In this document: positions 1 through 5,407 of the stretch, piece by piece
How the letters are laid out: every line of letters starts with the position of its first letter
How positions within the stretch are numbered: the first letter of the stretch is position 1
Assembly (NCBI GenBank): GCA_947458675.1
Contig: CANHAW010000163.1
Location: 1 to 5,490 of the forward strand
Direction of reading: 5' to 3'
DNA length: 5,490 nt
DNA from: Beijerinckiaceae bacterium
GTDB lineage: Bacteria; Pseudomonadota; Alphaproteobacteria; Rhizobiales; Beijerinckiaceae
Notes under the pieces: model-generated
The model's input: only the letters and a program-made list of their open reading frames with translations
Database searches by the model: none
Told to the model about the DNA's origin: nothing
Program-made: the position numbers and the translations under genes

Positions 1-472
1 ATGCGCCAATCACGGGCGTCGGATCGAAATGATGCAACATGTAATGAACAAGAATGCCGCTCAGGGCTGTGACAAAGAAAAGAGCGAGGAAGCGCATGAC
101 GCCGAAACGGCGCGCAACGGGTGCGCCAAAGGCCAGAAGCCAGATCGAATTCAGCCCGTAATGCAACCAGTCTGCATGAAGAAAAGCATAGGTCAGAAGC
201 GTCCAGGGCTGGAACGATCCGTCATCGAAAAACAGAGCGGCGATGCGAATGTCGTCGCCGCCGCGCAAAGCAATTTCGCGAAGCGCCCGCGCCACGCCCT
301 GCGCATCGAATAAAAGTGTCAGCCGCGCCGGGACAAAAGCAAATTGCTCGATCAGATCGAAATCAGCGCGATCGCCAAGCAGCCAGACGCGGCCGGCATG
401 GATGAGACCCATGGCCAGAACCAGCCCAAGAATGACCTTGGGGACATTGAAGACAGGTTCCTGCTGTTCCAA
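1..472 (-). CDS. Rhomboid family intramembrane serine protease, partial (C-terminus beyond window edge)
   Basis: Rhomboids cleave transmembrane substrates inside the lipid bilayer with a Ser-His dyad. I translated this minus-strand frame by hand; it is open through the window edge and gives 157 residues. Hydrophobic segments lie near residues 13-32, 90-116 and 126-147. Residues 99-108 (HADWLHYGLN) match the rhomboid signature H-x4-H-x3-N that forms the oxyanion region and helix 2 of the fold. The visible sequence ends at PVIGA, exactly where the G-x-S-G motif with the catalytic serine is expected, so catalytic competence cannot be judged. There is no ATG near the N-terminus. A TTG at 472-470, preceded by GGAGG, gives the product MEQQEPVFNVPK and is the best start. 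The loop at residues 33-85 between the first helix and the core is as expected for the bacterial family. The gene is divergent from the PilZ pair. Family assignment is firm; the substrate is unknown. Confidence 0.88.
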   Translation of the reverse strand, partial: MEQQEPVFNVPKVILGLVLAMGLIHAGRVWLLGDRADFDLIEQFAFVPARLTLLFDAQGVARALREIALRGGDDIRIAALFFDDGSFQPWTLLTYAFLHADWLHYGLNSIWLLAFGAPVARRFGVMRFLALFFVTALSGILVHYMLHHFDPTPVIGA

Positions 473-476
473 GCGA

Positions 477-481
477 CCTCC
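477..481 (-). promoter_or_regulatory. Ribosome binding site of the rhomboid gene (GGAGG)
   Basis: The minus strand reads GGAGG, four bases before the TTG at 472-470. No in-frame ATG lies between this site and the first hydrophobic helix; the first internal Met is residue 21, inside that helix. The site therefore decides in favour of the TTG start. The spacing is slightly short but workable. Confidence 0.55.
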
Positions 482-626
482 GCGACATGCACTCCGGCAA
501 CCATTCGAATTTTAGCGAAATCCGTCAATAAGTCTTGAGTGGATCGCGTTACAACCAAAACATTCCTGTTTGAATTGCCTGAACGCCTTTTCATTTCCTC
601 CTGACCGGCCCCAGCCAGAGCCCGCC

Positions 627-1127
627 ATGACCCAAAAGATCTATCAGGAAAAAAGAAACCATGATCGCATGCCCTTGGCGCTTTTTGGCCATATGCGGCT
701 CTCCAGCGGAGACGAATTCGCCTGTTTGACGCGGGATATTTCAGCCGGGGGCCTGTCGGTGGAAGTCCCTCGCACCTGCAATATGGCCGGCGAAAAAGTC
801 ACCATCAGCCTGAACGGCATTGGCGAATTGGAGGGCATGATCGTCCGCAATTTCGATGGCGGTTTTGCCATTGCACTGACGATCTCTGAGCAAAGGCAAG
901 CCGAGCTTGCCAGCCAGCTCGATGAAATCTGCCTGCACTCGCCCTTGTCGCTGATCGAGATCCCACTCGCCCATATCCCTGACGGCGCATGGCTCGATGA
1001 AAGTTTCGCCCTCAAGATCGATGCAAAAATGCGGCGCGGCGAAGAGGAGGTCAAAGGCAGGATGCGCGCGCAGATGCGCCGCAATGGAAATGGCCAGGCA
1101 GAATTCGATTTCCTCGCCTCGGCCTGA
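627..1127 (+). CDS. PilZ domain protein, first of a tandem pair (166 aa)
   Basis: PilZ domains bind cyclic di-GMP and pass the signal on to motility, exopolysaccharide or cell-cycle targets. Both ligand motifs are present: R-x3-R at residues 10-14 (RNHDR) and D-x-S-x-G-G at residues 37-42 (DISAGG), so dinucleotide binding is predicted. The beta-barrel part runs to about residue 85 and ends with GGFAIAL. A C-terminal extension of about 80 residues follows that I cannot assign; it ends in an Arg-rich stretch (about 135-151) and FDFLASA. The frame is open upstream to a TTG at 570, but I chose the ATG at 627 because the conserved domain begins a few residues later and the extra N-terminal residues look like untranslated sequence. 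No strong ribosome binding site is visible. No membrane segment or output domain is seen, so it probably acts as a soluble adaptor. It is 21 bases upstream of a paralogue and probably cotranscribed with it. Confidence 0.85.
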   Translation: MTQKIYQEKRNHDRMPLALFGHMRLSSGDEFACLTRDISAGGLSVEVPRTCNMAGEKVTISLNGIGELEGMIVRNFDGGFAIALTISEQRQAELASQLDEICLHSPLSLIEIPLAHIPDGAWLDESFALKIDAKMRRGEEEVKGRMRAQMRRNGNGQAEFDFLASA

Positions 1128-1137
1128 TTTGTCTTTC

Positions 1138-1143
1138 AGGAGA
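1138..1143 (+). promoter_or_regulatory. Ribosome binding site of the second PilZ gene (AGGAGA)
   Basis: AGGAGA lies five bases before the ATG at 1149. It favours that start over the next in-frame ATG at 1161 and lies in the 21-base gap after the first PilZ gene, which indicates independent ribosome loading within the pair. Confidence 0.7.
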
Positions 1144-1148
1144 AAGTC

Positions 1149-1481
1149 ATGACGTTTCGCATGTCGCTCAAGGTCAAGACCATCGACCTGCGCCGCCACG
1201 CACGTATTCCGCTTGTCTTGTTCGGACGCTGCCGCCTTTTGGGTGCCGGTTCTTTTCCCTGCCATACAAAGGATGTCTCGGCGGGCGGCGTGGCGCTTTA
1301 TGCCCCGGTTGCACCCCAAGAGGGTATGCGCGCCAGTGTTGCACTCGACAAGATCGGCGAATTCGACGGGGAAATCACGCGCATCTTTCCTGGCGGTTTC
1401 GCACTTGCTTTCGAACTGGGGCGCGAACAGCGCCTGCAGCTCGAACATCGCCTGATGCGCCTTGCCTTGCAGGCCGCCTGA
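1149..1481 (+). CDS. PilZ domain protein, second of a tandem pair (110 aa)
   Basis: This is a single-domain PilZ protein of typical length and a predicted cytoplasmic c-di-GMP receptor. The ligand motifs are R-x3-R at residues 15-19 (RRHAR) and D-x-S-x-G-G at residues 42-47 (DVSAGG). The barrel closes with GGFALAF near residues 82-88, followed by a short helix rich in Glu, Gln, Arg and Leu. AGGAGA five bases upstream supports the ATG at 1149. It is clearly related to the preceding gene: residues 15-53 match residues 10-48 of the first protein at 19 of 39 positions, and the IGE...GGFA block at 69-87 matches at 12 of 19. It lacks the long C-terminal extension of its neighbour. Its TGA stop directly abuts the stop of the convergent gene, leaving no intergenic terminator. 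The target process is unknown. Confidence 0.9.
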   Translation: MTFRMSLKVKTIDLRRHARIPLVLFGRCRLLGAGSFPCHTKDVSAGGVALYAPVAPQEGMRASVALDKIGEFDGEITRIFPGGFALAFELGREQRLQLEHRLMRLALQAA

Positions 1482-2012
1482 TCAGCCGATCTGCTTCAGC
1501 TCGCGCGAAAAACGCTGCCAATTGGCGACATAGCGGTCGGCGGAATGACGCAAGGCGGCAATAGCCGCCTCATCGAGCGTGCGCACGACTTTCGCCGGAC
1601 TGCCGACGATGAGCGAATAATCGGGAAATTCCTTGCCTTCTGTCACAAGAGCATTGGCGCCGACGAGACAATGATTGCCGATGCGGGCGCGGTTGAGAAT
1701 GGTTGCGCCCATGCCGATGAGAGAATGATTGCCGATACTGCAGCCGTGAATGATCGCCTTGTGGCCGATGGTGCAGTCCTCGCCGATCTCGACCGGCGCG
1801 CCGGGATCGGTGTGCATGATCGTGCCTTCCTGCACATTGGTGCGCGCACCAATGGTCAGCCATTCATTATCGCCGCGCAGGACCGCGCCAAACCAGATAC
1901 CGGCATCCACGCCGATCTTGACCTTGCCAACCAGAACGGCATCGGGGGCAATCCAATATTGACCCTGTGGCGGCAATTCGGGCGCAAAATCGCCCAGAGC
2001 ATAGATCGGCAT
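1482..2012 (-). CDS. Gamma-class carbonic anhydrase-like hexapeptide-repeat protein (176 aa)
   Basis: This protein belongs to the left-handed beta-helix family that contains gamma-carbonic anhydrases and relatives such as YrdA and PaaY. The hexapeptide turns are visible (IGVDAG, IGARTN, IGEDCT, IGNHSL, IGNHCL). The three zinc-ligand histidines are present at H67 (MHTDPG), H84 and H89 (IGHKAIIHGC), with the five-residue spacing of the Cam prototype. R46 and D48 (LRGDNE) and N59 and Q61 (TNVQEG) correspond to conserved active-site or subunit-interface residues. It lacks the acidic loop of archaeal Cam, as usual in the YrdA-like subgroup, so CO2 hydration is plausible but not certain. It should be a cytoplasmic trimer. 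The ATG at 2012 is 12 bases after the stop of the DUF3126-like gene, with only a weak GGGA-type site upstream, which suggests translational coupling. It is the last gene of the minus-strand cluster. Confidence 0.9.
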   Translation of the reverse strand: MPIYALGDFAPELPPQGQYWIAPDAVLVGKVKIGVDAGIWFGAVLRGDNEWLTIGARTNVQEGTIMHTDPGAPVEIGEDCTIGHKAIIHGCSIGNHSLIGMGATILNRARIGNHCLVGANALVTEGKEFPDYSLIVGSPAKVVRTLDEAAIAALRHSADRYVANWQRFSRELKQIG

Positions 2013-2024
2013 GGTTGCGTCCCG

Positions 2025-2426
2025 TCAAAATTCCTCGAGATCGAAATCGAGGATCGCCATTTGCAGCGTGAAACTCTTGCCCTTGGCATCATCGGCAGAA
2101 ATCACGCCAAGAAAATCCTCGCCGCAATTGAGCTCGACTGAATCGGTCTTGCGTCCGCGCGCCATGATTTTCAGGCGATCGTTCTCAAACAGCATGCGCA
2201 AATATTCCTGCAGCGTCTCGCGCCCGACAGGAATCTTCATCTCGAAAGCGAAGGAACGGTCGCCATCCTCATCATCGACTTCAAGGCCGCCGATCCGGCG
2301 TTCACCGAGACTGACGTCGGCCTGTTCGACATTCTGCGGGCTCAATCCGACGCGAATGGATTCGTTGCCGAAGGACTGGCGCAGGAAATCCTGCAGCTTG
2401 CGCAATTCGGTCTTCTGCAAAGGCAT
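2025..2426 (-). CDS. DUF3126-like protein with two tandem domain copies (133 aa)
   Basis: The function is unknown. The C-terminal half (DSVELNCGEDFLGV...SFTLQMAILDFDLEEF) resembles the small alphaproteobacterial DUF3126 proteins, which from memory are about 70 residues long and often lie next to cysE. This protein is nearly twice that length, and its N-terminal half is a diverged copy of the same domain. Residues 11-65 align with 72-125 with one single-residue gap, and 16 of 54 positions are identical, including LQxxLRxxFxN, GE, DD and SFxxxMxI. The N-terminal copy holds the most family-like acidic loop (DDEDGDRSF, 51-59), and the C-terminal copy the most family-like end. No signal peptide, membrane segment or cysteine pair is seen. 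GAGGAAG eight or nine bases upstream supports the ATG at 2426. It sits 29 bases after cysE and 12 bases before the carbonic anhydrase-like gene. The DUF3126 assignment is from memory of the family and is moderately sure. Confidence 0.78.
   Translation of the reverse strand: MPLQKTELRKLQDFLRQSFGNESIRVGLSPQNVEQADVSLGERRIGGLEVDDEDGDRSFAFEMKIPVGRETLQEYLRMLFENDRLKIMARGRKTDSVELNCGEDFLGVISADDAKGKSFTLQMAILDFDLEEF
2052..2213 (-). repeat. Internal protein repeat, copy 2 of DUF3126-like domain
   Basis: This encodes residues 72-125. The shared positions with copy 1 are L72, Q73, L76, R77, F80, N82, G102, E103, G107, D112, D113, G116, S118, F119, M123 and I125. The tail ILDFDLEEF follows only this copy. 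Confidence 0.75.
2232..2396 (-). repeat. Internal protein repeat, copy 1 of DUF3126-like domain
   Basis: This encodes residues 11-65 of the 133-aa protein. It is related to copy 2 at the protein level with a constant 61-residue offset up to a one-residue gap near residue 56. It is an old duplication visible mainly in the amino acids, not a recent DNA repeat. Confidence 0.75.
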
Positions 2427-2455
2427 TGGCTTTCACTTCCTCGATAATGTCTGGA

Positions 2456-3283
2456 TCACGGATCAAGCTTGTCGGCGAGAAGCTGATCCATGCTGCGGGC
2501 CGGTTCCGCGCAGCCGGCCTCGCCGACGACACGGGCCGGCACGCCCGCCACAGTCTTGTTATTGGGAACCGGCGATAGCACGACGGAGCCCGCCGCAACA
2601 CGCGCACAGCGCCCGACTTCAATGTTACCCAGAATTTTCGCACCGGCGCCGATCAGCACGCCCTGGCGGATTTTGGGATGACGGTCGCCGCGTTCCTTGC
2701 CGGTGCCACCCAGCGTGACATCCTGAAGGATGGACACATCGTCATCGATTGTCGCTGTCGAGCCGACGACAAGGCCCGTCGCGTGATCGAGGAAAATGCC
2801 CTTGCCGATGACGGCGGCCGGATGAATGTCGGTCTGGAAAACTTCCGATGAGCGGCTCTGCAGATAAAGGGCAAAATCGCGCCGGCCGCGCGACCACATC
2901 CAATGCGCCAGACGATGCGTCTGAATGGCGTGGAAGCCCTTGAAATAAAGAACCGGCTCGACAAGCCGCGTGCAGGCGGGATCGCGGTCTGCAACCGCCA
3001 GAATATCGGCGCGGATCGCCTCGATCAGCCCCGGCCCTTCCGCCAAAGCCTCAAGATAATGGGCGCGAATGAGACTGCCCGGCACGGCTGTATGATCGAG
3101 CCGCGCGGCGACGCGATCGGCAACGATCTCGCCCAGCGAGCCGAGATTGAGGATGGAGGCACGAATGAAGCCGGCAAGCTCAGGCTCGCGCGCCAAGGCC
3201 TCCTCGGCCTCGCTGCGCAAACGGGCGAAGATCGGATCTGCCTTGGCAAAGGCTAGAATTTCGGCCGGTTGCGCCTGCGCCAT
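2456..3283 (-). CDS. cysE: Serine O-acetyltransferase CysE (275 aa)
   Basis: CysE catalyses L-serine + acetyl-CoA to O-acetyl-L-serine, the committed step of cysteine synthesis, in the cytoplasm. The N-terminal alpha-helical domain (about residues 8-135) contains the family segment RDPACTRLVEPVLYFKGFHAIQTHRLAHW. The left-handed beta-helix follows from about 150 to 255. The catalytic pair is present: D152 in TDIHPA and H167 in LDHATG, with the same 15-residue spacing as D143 and H158 of the E. coli enzyme. The acetyl-CoA and substrate loop VTLGGTGKERGDRHPKI (189-205) is intact. The length fits the family. The reading frame extends to a GTG at 3301, but that codon lies upstream of the AAGGAG ribosome binding site, so the ATG at 3283 is the start. 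The C-terminus is MDQLLADKLDP and does not end in isoleucine, the residue E. coli CysE inserts into the CysK active site. It lies in a minus-strand cluster between the alpha/beta hydrolase and the DUF3126-like gene. Confidence 0.97.
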   Translation of the reverse strand: MAQAQPAEILAFAKADPIFARLRSEAEEALAREPELAGFIRASILNLGSLGEIVADRVAARLDHTAVPGSLIRAHYLEALAEGPGLIEAIRADILAVADRDPACTRLVEPVLYFKGFHAIQTHRLAHWMWSRGRRDFALYLQSRSSEVFQTDIHPAAVIGKGIFLDHATGLVVGSTATIDDDVSILQDVTLGGTGKERGDRHPKIRQGVLIGAGAKILGNIEVGRCARVAAGSVVLSPVPNNKTVAGVPARVVGEAGCAEPARSMDQLLADKLDP

Positions 3284-3289
3284 GCAAAA

Positions 3290-3295
3290 CTCCTT
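3290..3295 (-). promoter_or_regulatory. Ribosome binding site of cysE (AAGGAG)
   Basis: AAGGAG on the minus strand lies six bases before the ATG at 3283. This sets the cysE start and rules out the in-frame GTG at 3301, which would place the Shine-Dalgarno sequence inside the coding region. Confidence 0.8.
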
Positions 3296-3348
3296 GAACA
3301 CACCTTTGCTTCTACCATGAGGGCCGGCCCGAGGGCGAGCCTTGACAA

Positions 3349-4116
3349 TCAGGGCCGCTCCCGCAGGAAGGAAAGCACTCCCTCCTTATAGACCTTGTCG
3401 CCCACCGCAAGATTGTGGTCGCGGCCGGGAATGTCGAGGGCGCGCGCGCCGGGAATCAGGGCCGCCGCACGATGGGGATCGCCCGCGACATCGTCCTTGG
3501 TGCCGACGGCCACCAGAACCGGCACGCGAATGGCGCGCGCCTCCTCCTGCGTCAACGTCTGGCGCGAACCGCGGATGCATGCCGCCAAAGCCCGCAAATC
3601 GCTGCCGGTCTGTTCGGCAAAGGCACGAAACATCCGCTGCATGGGATCGGTGAGCGTGTCGAGCGAAGGCGCTTCCAGCGCATCGGCAATGCCCATAGGC
3701 AGGCCAAGCCCATCGACCAGATGATGGCCAAGGCCGCCCAGAATGGCGGAGCGCACCATGTCTCGATGATTGAGCGCGAGAAAGGCCGTGATCCGCGCCC
3801 CCATGGAATAGCCCATCACATCGATGCGCCCGAGCTTCAGATGCTCGATCAGGCGGCGCGCATCCTCAGCCATTGTGGCGGTGTGATATTGCGCCGGATC
3901 ATAAACCTTCTGGCTCGCGCCATGGCCGCGATTGTCCAGCGCAATGACGCGCCGCCCCGCATGGGCCAGCGTCTTCACCCAGAGCGTATTGACCCAATTG
4001 ACGGCATGGTTGGAGGCAAAGCCGTGGATCAGAAGGATCGGCTCGCCAAGATCGGGCCCGGTCGGGGCATGATCGATATAGGCGATCTGGAGGCCGTCGG
4101 AGTTAAAGACATGCAT
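3349..4116 (-). CDS. Alpha/beta fold hydrolase (255 aa)
   Basis: This is a soluble alpha/beta hydrolase of the esterase, lactonase and C-C hydrolase type; the substrate cannot be told from sequence. The oxyanion loop is HGF at residues 31-33 in LLIHGFASNH. The strand DNRGHGAS follows at 61-68. The nucleophile elbow is GYSMG at 102-106, with S104 as the nucleophile. The acid is D208 or D209 in VGTKDDVAG, and the histidine is H234 in PGRDHNLAV. The triad is therefore complete, and the length is normal for a member with a short cap (about 130-190). No signal peptide is seen. The ATG at 4116 has no strong Shine-Dalgarno sequence. The stop lies 65 bases before the cysE start on the same strand. 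From memory this hydrolase is often found upstream of cysE in Rhizobiales, which suggests cotranscription but not a role in cysteine synthesis. Confidence 0.93.
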   Translation of the reverse strand: MHVFNSDGLQIAYIDHAPTGPDLGEPILLIHGFASNHAVNWVNTLWVKTLAHAGRRVIALDNRGHGASQKVYDPAQYHTATMAEDARRLIEHLKLGRIDVMGYSMGARITAFLALNHRDMVRSAILGGLGHHLVDGLGLPMGIADALEAPSLDTLTDPMQRMFRAFAEQTGSDLRALAACIRGSRQTLTQEEARAIRVPVLVAVGTKDDVAGDPHRAAALIPGARALDIPGRDHNLAVGDKVYKEGVLSFLRERP

Positions 4117-4267
4117 GGGATTTCAGTTTTCCGGAGAGGCTGGACCATAGCCGAAAGCCGGGACCAAGGTGAAGAGCCACCATTCCCGCCTTTTTGACCC
4201 TACCCAAAGCAGCTGGCCTCGCTTATGTTGCGCGCGGTCCGAGGCAGAACCTACGGGAATTGGTAAA

Positions 4268-4516
4268 ATGGCCGAACATTCCACCCCGCATTTCCATAAC
4301 CAGCCGGGCGTGCCCGTCGTGCGCGTGGGGGCCAAGGAATTCATGTGCATCGGCGCTCTGCCGCCCTTCGATCATCCCCATATTTTCATCGATATGGGCG
4401 ACGACAAGGAAGCCGTCTGCCCCTATTGCTCGACGCTCTATCGCTATGACAGCGCGCTCAAGGGCCATGCCGATCCAGCCGAATGCGAGCTGAAACCGAG
4501 CCAGGCAGCAGCCTGA
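4268..4516 (+). CDS. Zinc-finger (CHCC, NDUFS6-like) protein (82 aa)
   Basis: This small protein matches the zf-CHCC family, whose mitochondrial member NDUFS6 is an accessory, zinc-binding subunit of respiratory complex I; alphaproteobacterial complex I carries a homologue. Candidate zinc ligands are C27 (EFMCIG), H36 (or H38) in FDHPH, and C51 and C54 in the CPYCSTLYRY knuckle. The N-terminus PHFHNQPGVPVVRVGAKEF is typical of the family. The frame is open upstream to a GTG at 4169, but those extra residues do not look family-like. The ATG at 4268, with GGGA and GG-rich sequence just upstream, gives the usual length. It is divergent from the alpha/beta hydrolase across a 151-base gap that should hold both promoters. 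The monooxygenase start is only 6 bases downstream, so the two are probably cotranscribed. The complex I role is inferred from the family. Confidence 0.88.
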   Translation: MAEHSTPHFHNQPGVPVVRVGAKEFMCIGALPPFDHPHIFIDMGDDKEAVCPYCSTLYRYDSALKGHADPAECELKPSQAAA

Positions 4517-4522
4517 CACGCC

Positions 4523-5407
4523 TTGTCTGAGACACGCCACGCGCTCATCGCCGGTGCCGGCATAGGCGGACTTGCCGCCGCGCTGACGCTTGCCCGCGCG
4601 GGACTGCGCGTCACCATTCTCGAACAGGCCGCCGAACTCGTTGAAACCGGGGCCGGCCTGCAGCTCTCGCCCAATGCCAGCGGCCTGCTCGACCGGCTCG
4701 GCATTTTGCGCCGCCTCGATGGACTTGCGCTTTATCCGGAACGGTTGCGCGTGCGCTCTGGCACGACTGGCAGCGATCTCATGTCCATGCCGCTTGGGCG
4801 GGCGGCGCAGACGCGCTGGGGCGCGCCCACGCTCGTTGCCCATCGCGCCGATCTGCAAAGCGCACTGCTGGCCGCCGTGTCGGAAAATATGAACATCACC
4901 CTGCGCAAGGGCGTGCAGATTACCGGCCTTGCGCAGGACGGCCCTCTCGTGCGTGTCGAGACCTTGTCCGATGCCGGCATCAGCGCCATTTGCGGCGATC
5001 TGCTTGTTGGCGCCGATGGATTGCATTCGCGGGTGCGCGCCATCCTCTATCGCAAACATACGCCGGTCTTTTCCGGGCGCGTTGCCTGGCGCGCGCTGAT
5101 CCCGGCAGAGCAAGCGCCTGCCTTTGCGCGCCAGCCCGAGACGGGCCTGTGGCTGGGACCGCGCGCCCATCTCGTCCATTATCCGCTGCGCCAGGCGAGC
5201 GAAGTCAACATTATCGCCATTGTCGAAGATCAATGGCGCGACGCCAAGACACATGACTTCTGGTCCGCACGCGGGCTTTCCCATGAGATCGGCGAGCGCT
5301 TTGACGATTGGCATCGCGATGCCCGGCGCCTGATCGAGGGCGTCTCCGATTGGCGGCGCTGGCCCCTTTTCGATTGCGAGCCCTTGCCCCGCTGGAGCTG
5401 CGCGTAG
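4523..5407 (+). CDS. FAD-dependent monooxygenase, C-terminally truncated at a junction
   Basis: This is a class A flavoprotein monooxygenase of the PHBH fold, close to the salicylate and 3-hydroxybenzoate hydroxylase type; the substrate is unknown. The N-terminal Rossmann motif is G-x-G-x2-G at residues 11-16 (GAGIGG), with ribose-binding E34 in TILEQ. The DG motif D-x3-GADG-x2-S-x-VR spans 159-172. Relatives are about 380-400 residues long and continue after FDxEPLxRWS with GRVTLLGDAAHP, the second FAD motif. Here the frame is family-like up to W291-S292 and then ends Cys-Ala-stop, so the GD motif and the C-terminal quarter are missing. As written, the product should not bind FAD properly. 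The start is TTG at 4523: an in-frame stop at 4514-4516 excludes anything earlier, and the Rossmann motif begins within ten residues. There is no clear Shine-Dalgarno sequence, so translation is probably coupled to the zinc-finger gene. The last two residues and the stop belong to foreign sequence. Confidence 0.85.
   Translation: MSETRHALIAGAGIGGLAAALTLARAGLRVTILEQAAELVETGAGLQLSPNASGLLDRLGILRRLDGLALYPERLRVRSGTTGSDLMSMPLGRAAQTRWGAPTLVAHRADLQSALLAAVSENMNITLRKGVQITGLAQDGPLVRVETLSDAGISAICGDLLVGADGLHSRVRAILYRKHTPVFSGRVAWRALIPAEQAPAFARQPETGLWLGPRAHLVHYPLRQASEVNIIAIVEDQWRDAKTHDFWSARGLSHEIGERFDDWHRDARRLIEGVSDWRRWPLFDCEPLPRWSCA
5392..5398 (+). other. Junction between monooxygenase and DNA polymerase sequence (7-base shared CTGGAGC)
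   Basis: The monooxygenase frame is family-like through TGG-AGC (5393-5398). The polymerase frame is family-like from CTG-GAG (5392-5397). The two overlap in CTGGAGC, which serves both proteins in different frames. This is the pattern left by a microhomology-mediated join, either in vivo or during amplification or assembly. Confidence 0.7.

Noticed and set aside
1..515. Overlapping plus-strand frames in the first 500 bases
   Set aside because: The minus strand here encodes a clear rhomboid protein with a continuous hydrophobic pattern and the H-x4-H-x3-N signature. The plus-strand products are low-complexity and unlike any protein.
526..554. Minus-strand TTGTAA and TTATTG with 17-base spacing as the rhomboid promoter
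   Set aside because: The spacing fits, but each hexamer matches the consensus only partly and the gap is AT-richer than its surroundings, so a chance match is likely.
741..1448. Minus-strand open frame of 235 codons opposite both PilZ genes
   Set aside because: The complementary strand encodes two complete PilZ domains with their signature motifs, and the antisense product shows no conserved pattern.
1545..2141. Long plus-strand open frame of 198 codons opposite the carbonic anhydrase-like gene
   Set aside because: It is antisense to a well-supported gene with intact catalytic residues and has no recognisable domain. Long antisense frames are common in GC-rich genes.
3321..3330. Perfect palindrome GGGCCGGCCC between the hydrolase and cysE, as a terminator or operator
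   Set aside because: The stem is five base pairs with no loop and no following T-run on the minus strand. Such palindromes arise by chance in GC-rich DNA.
4194..4229. TTGACC at 4194-4199 and TATGTT at 4224-4229 as a promoter for the zinc-finger gene
   Set aside because: The spacer would be 24 bases, too long for a sigma-70 promoter, and no better -10 lies at 16-18 bases. A promoter probably exists in this gap but I cannot place it.
4223..5314. Minus-strand open frame of 363 codons opposite the zinc-finger and monooxygenase genes
   Set aside because: The plus strand carries clear family motifs in both genes. The minus-strand product has no domain-like pattern and spans a gene boundary.
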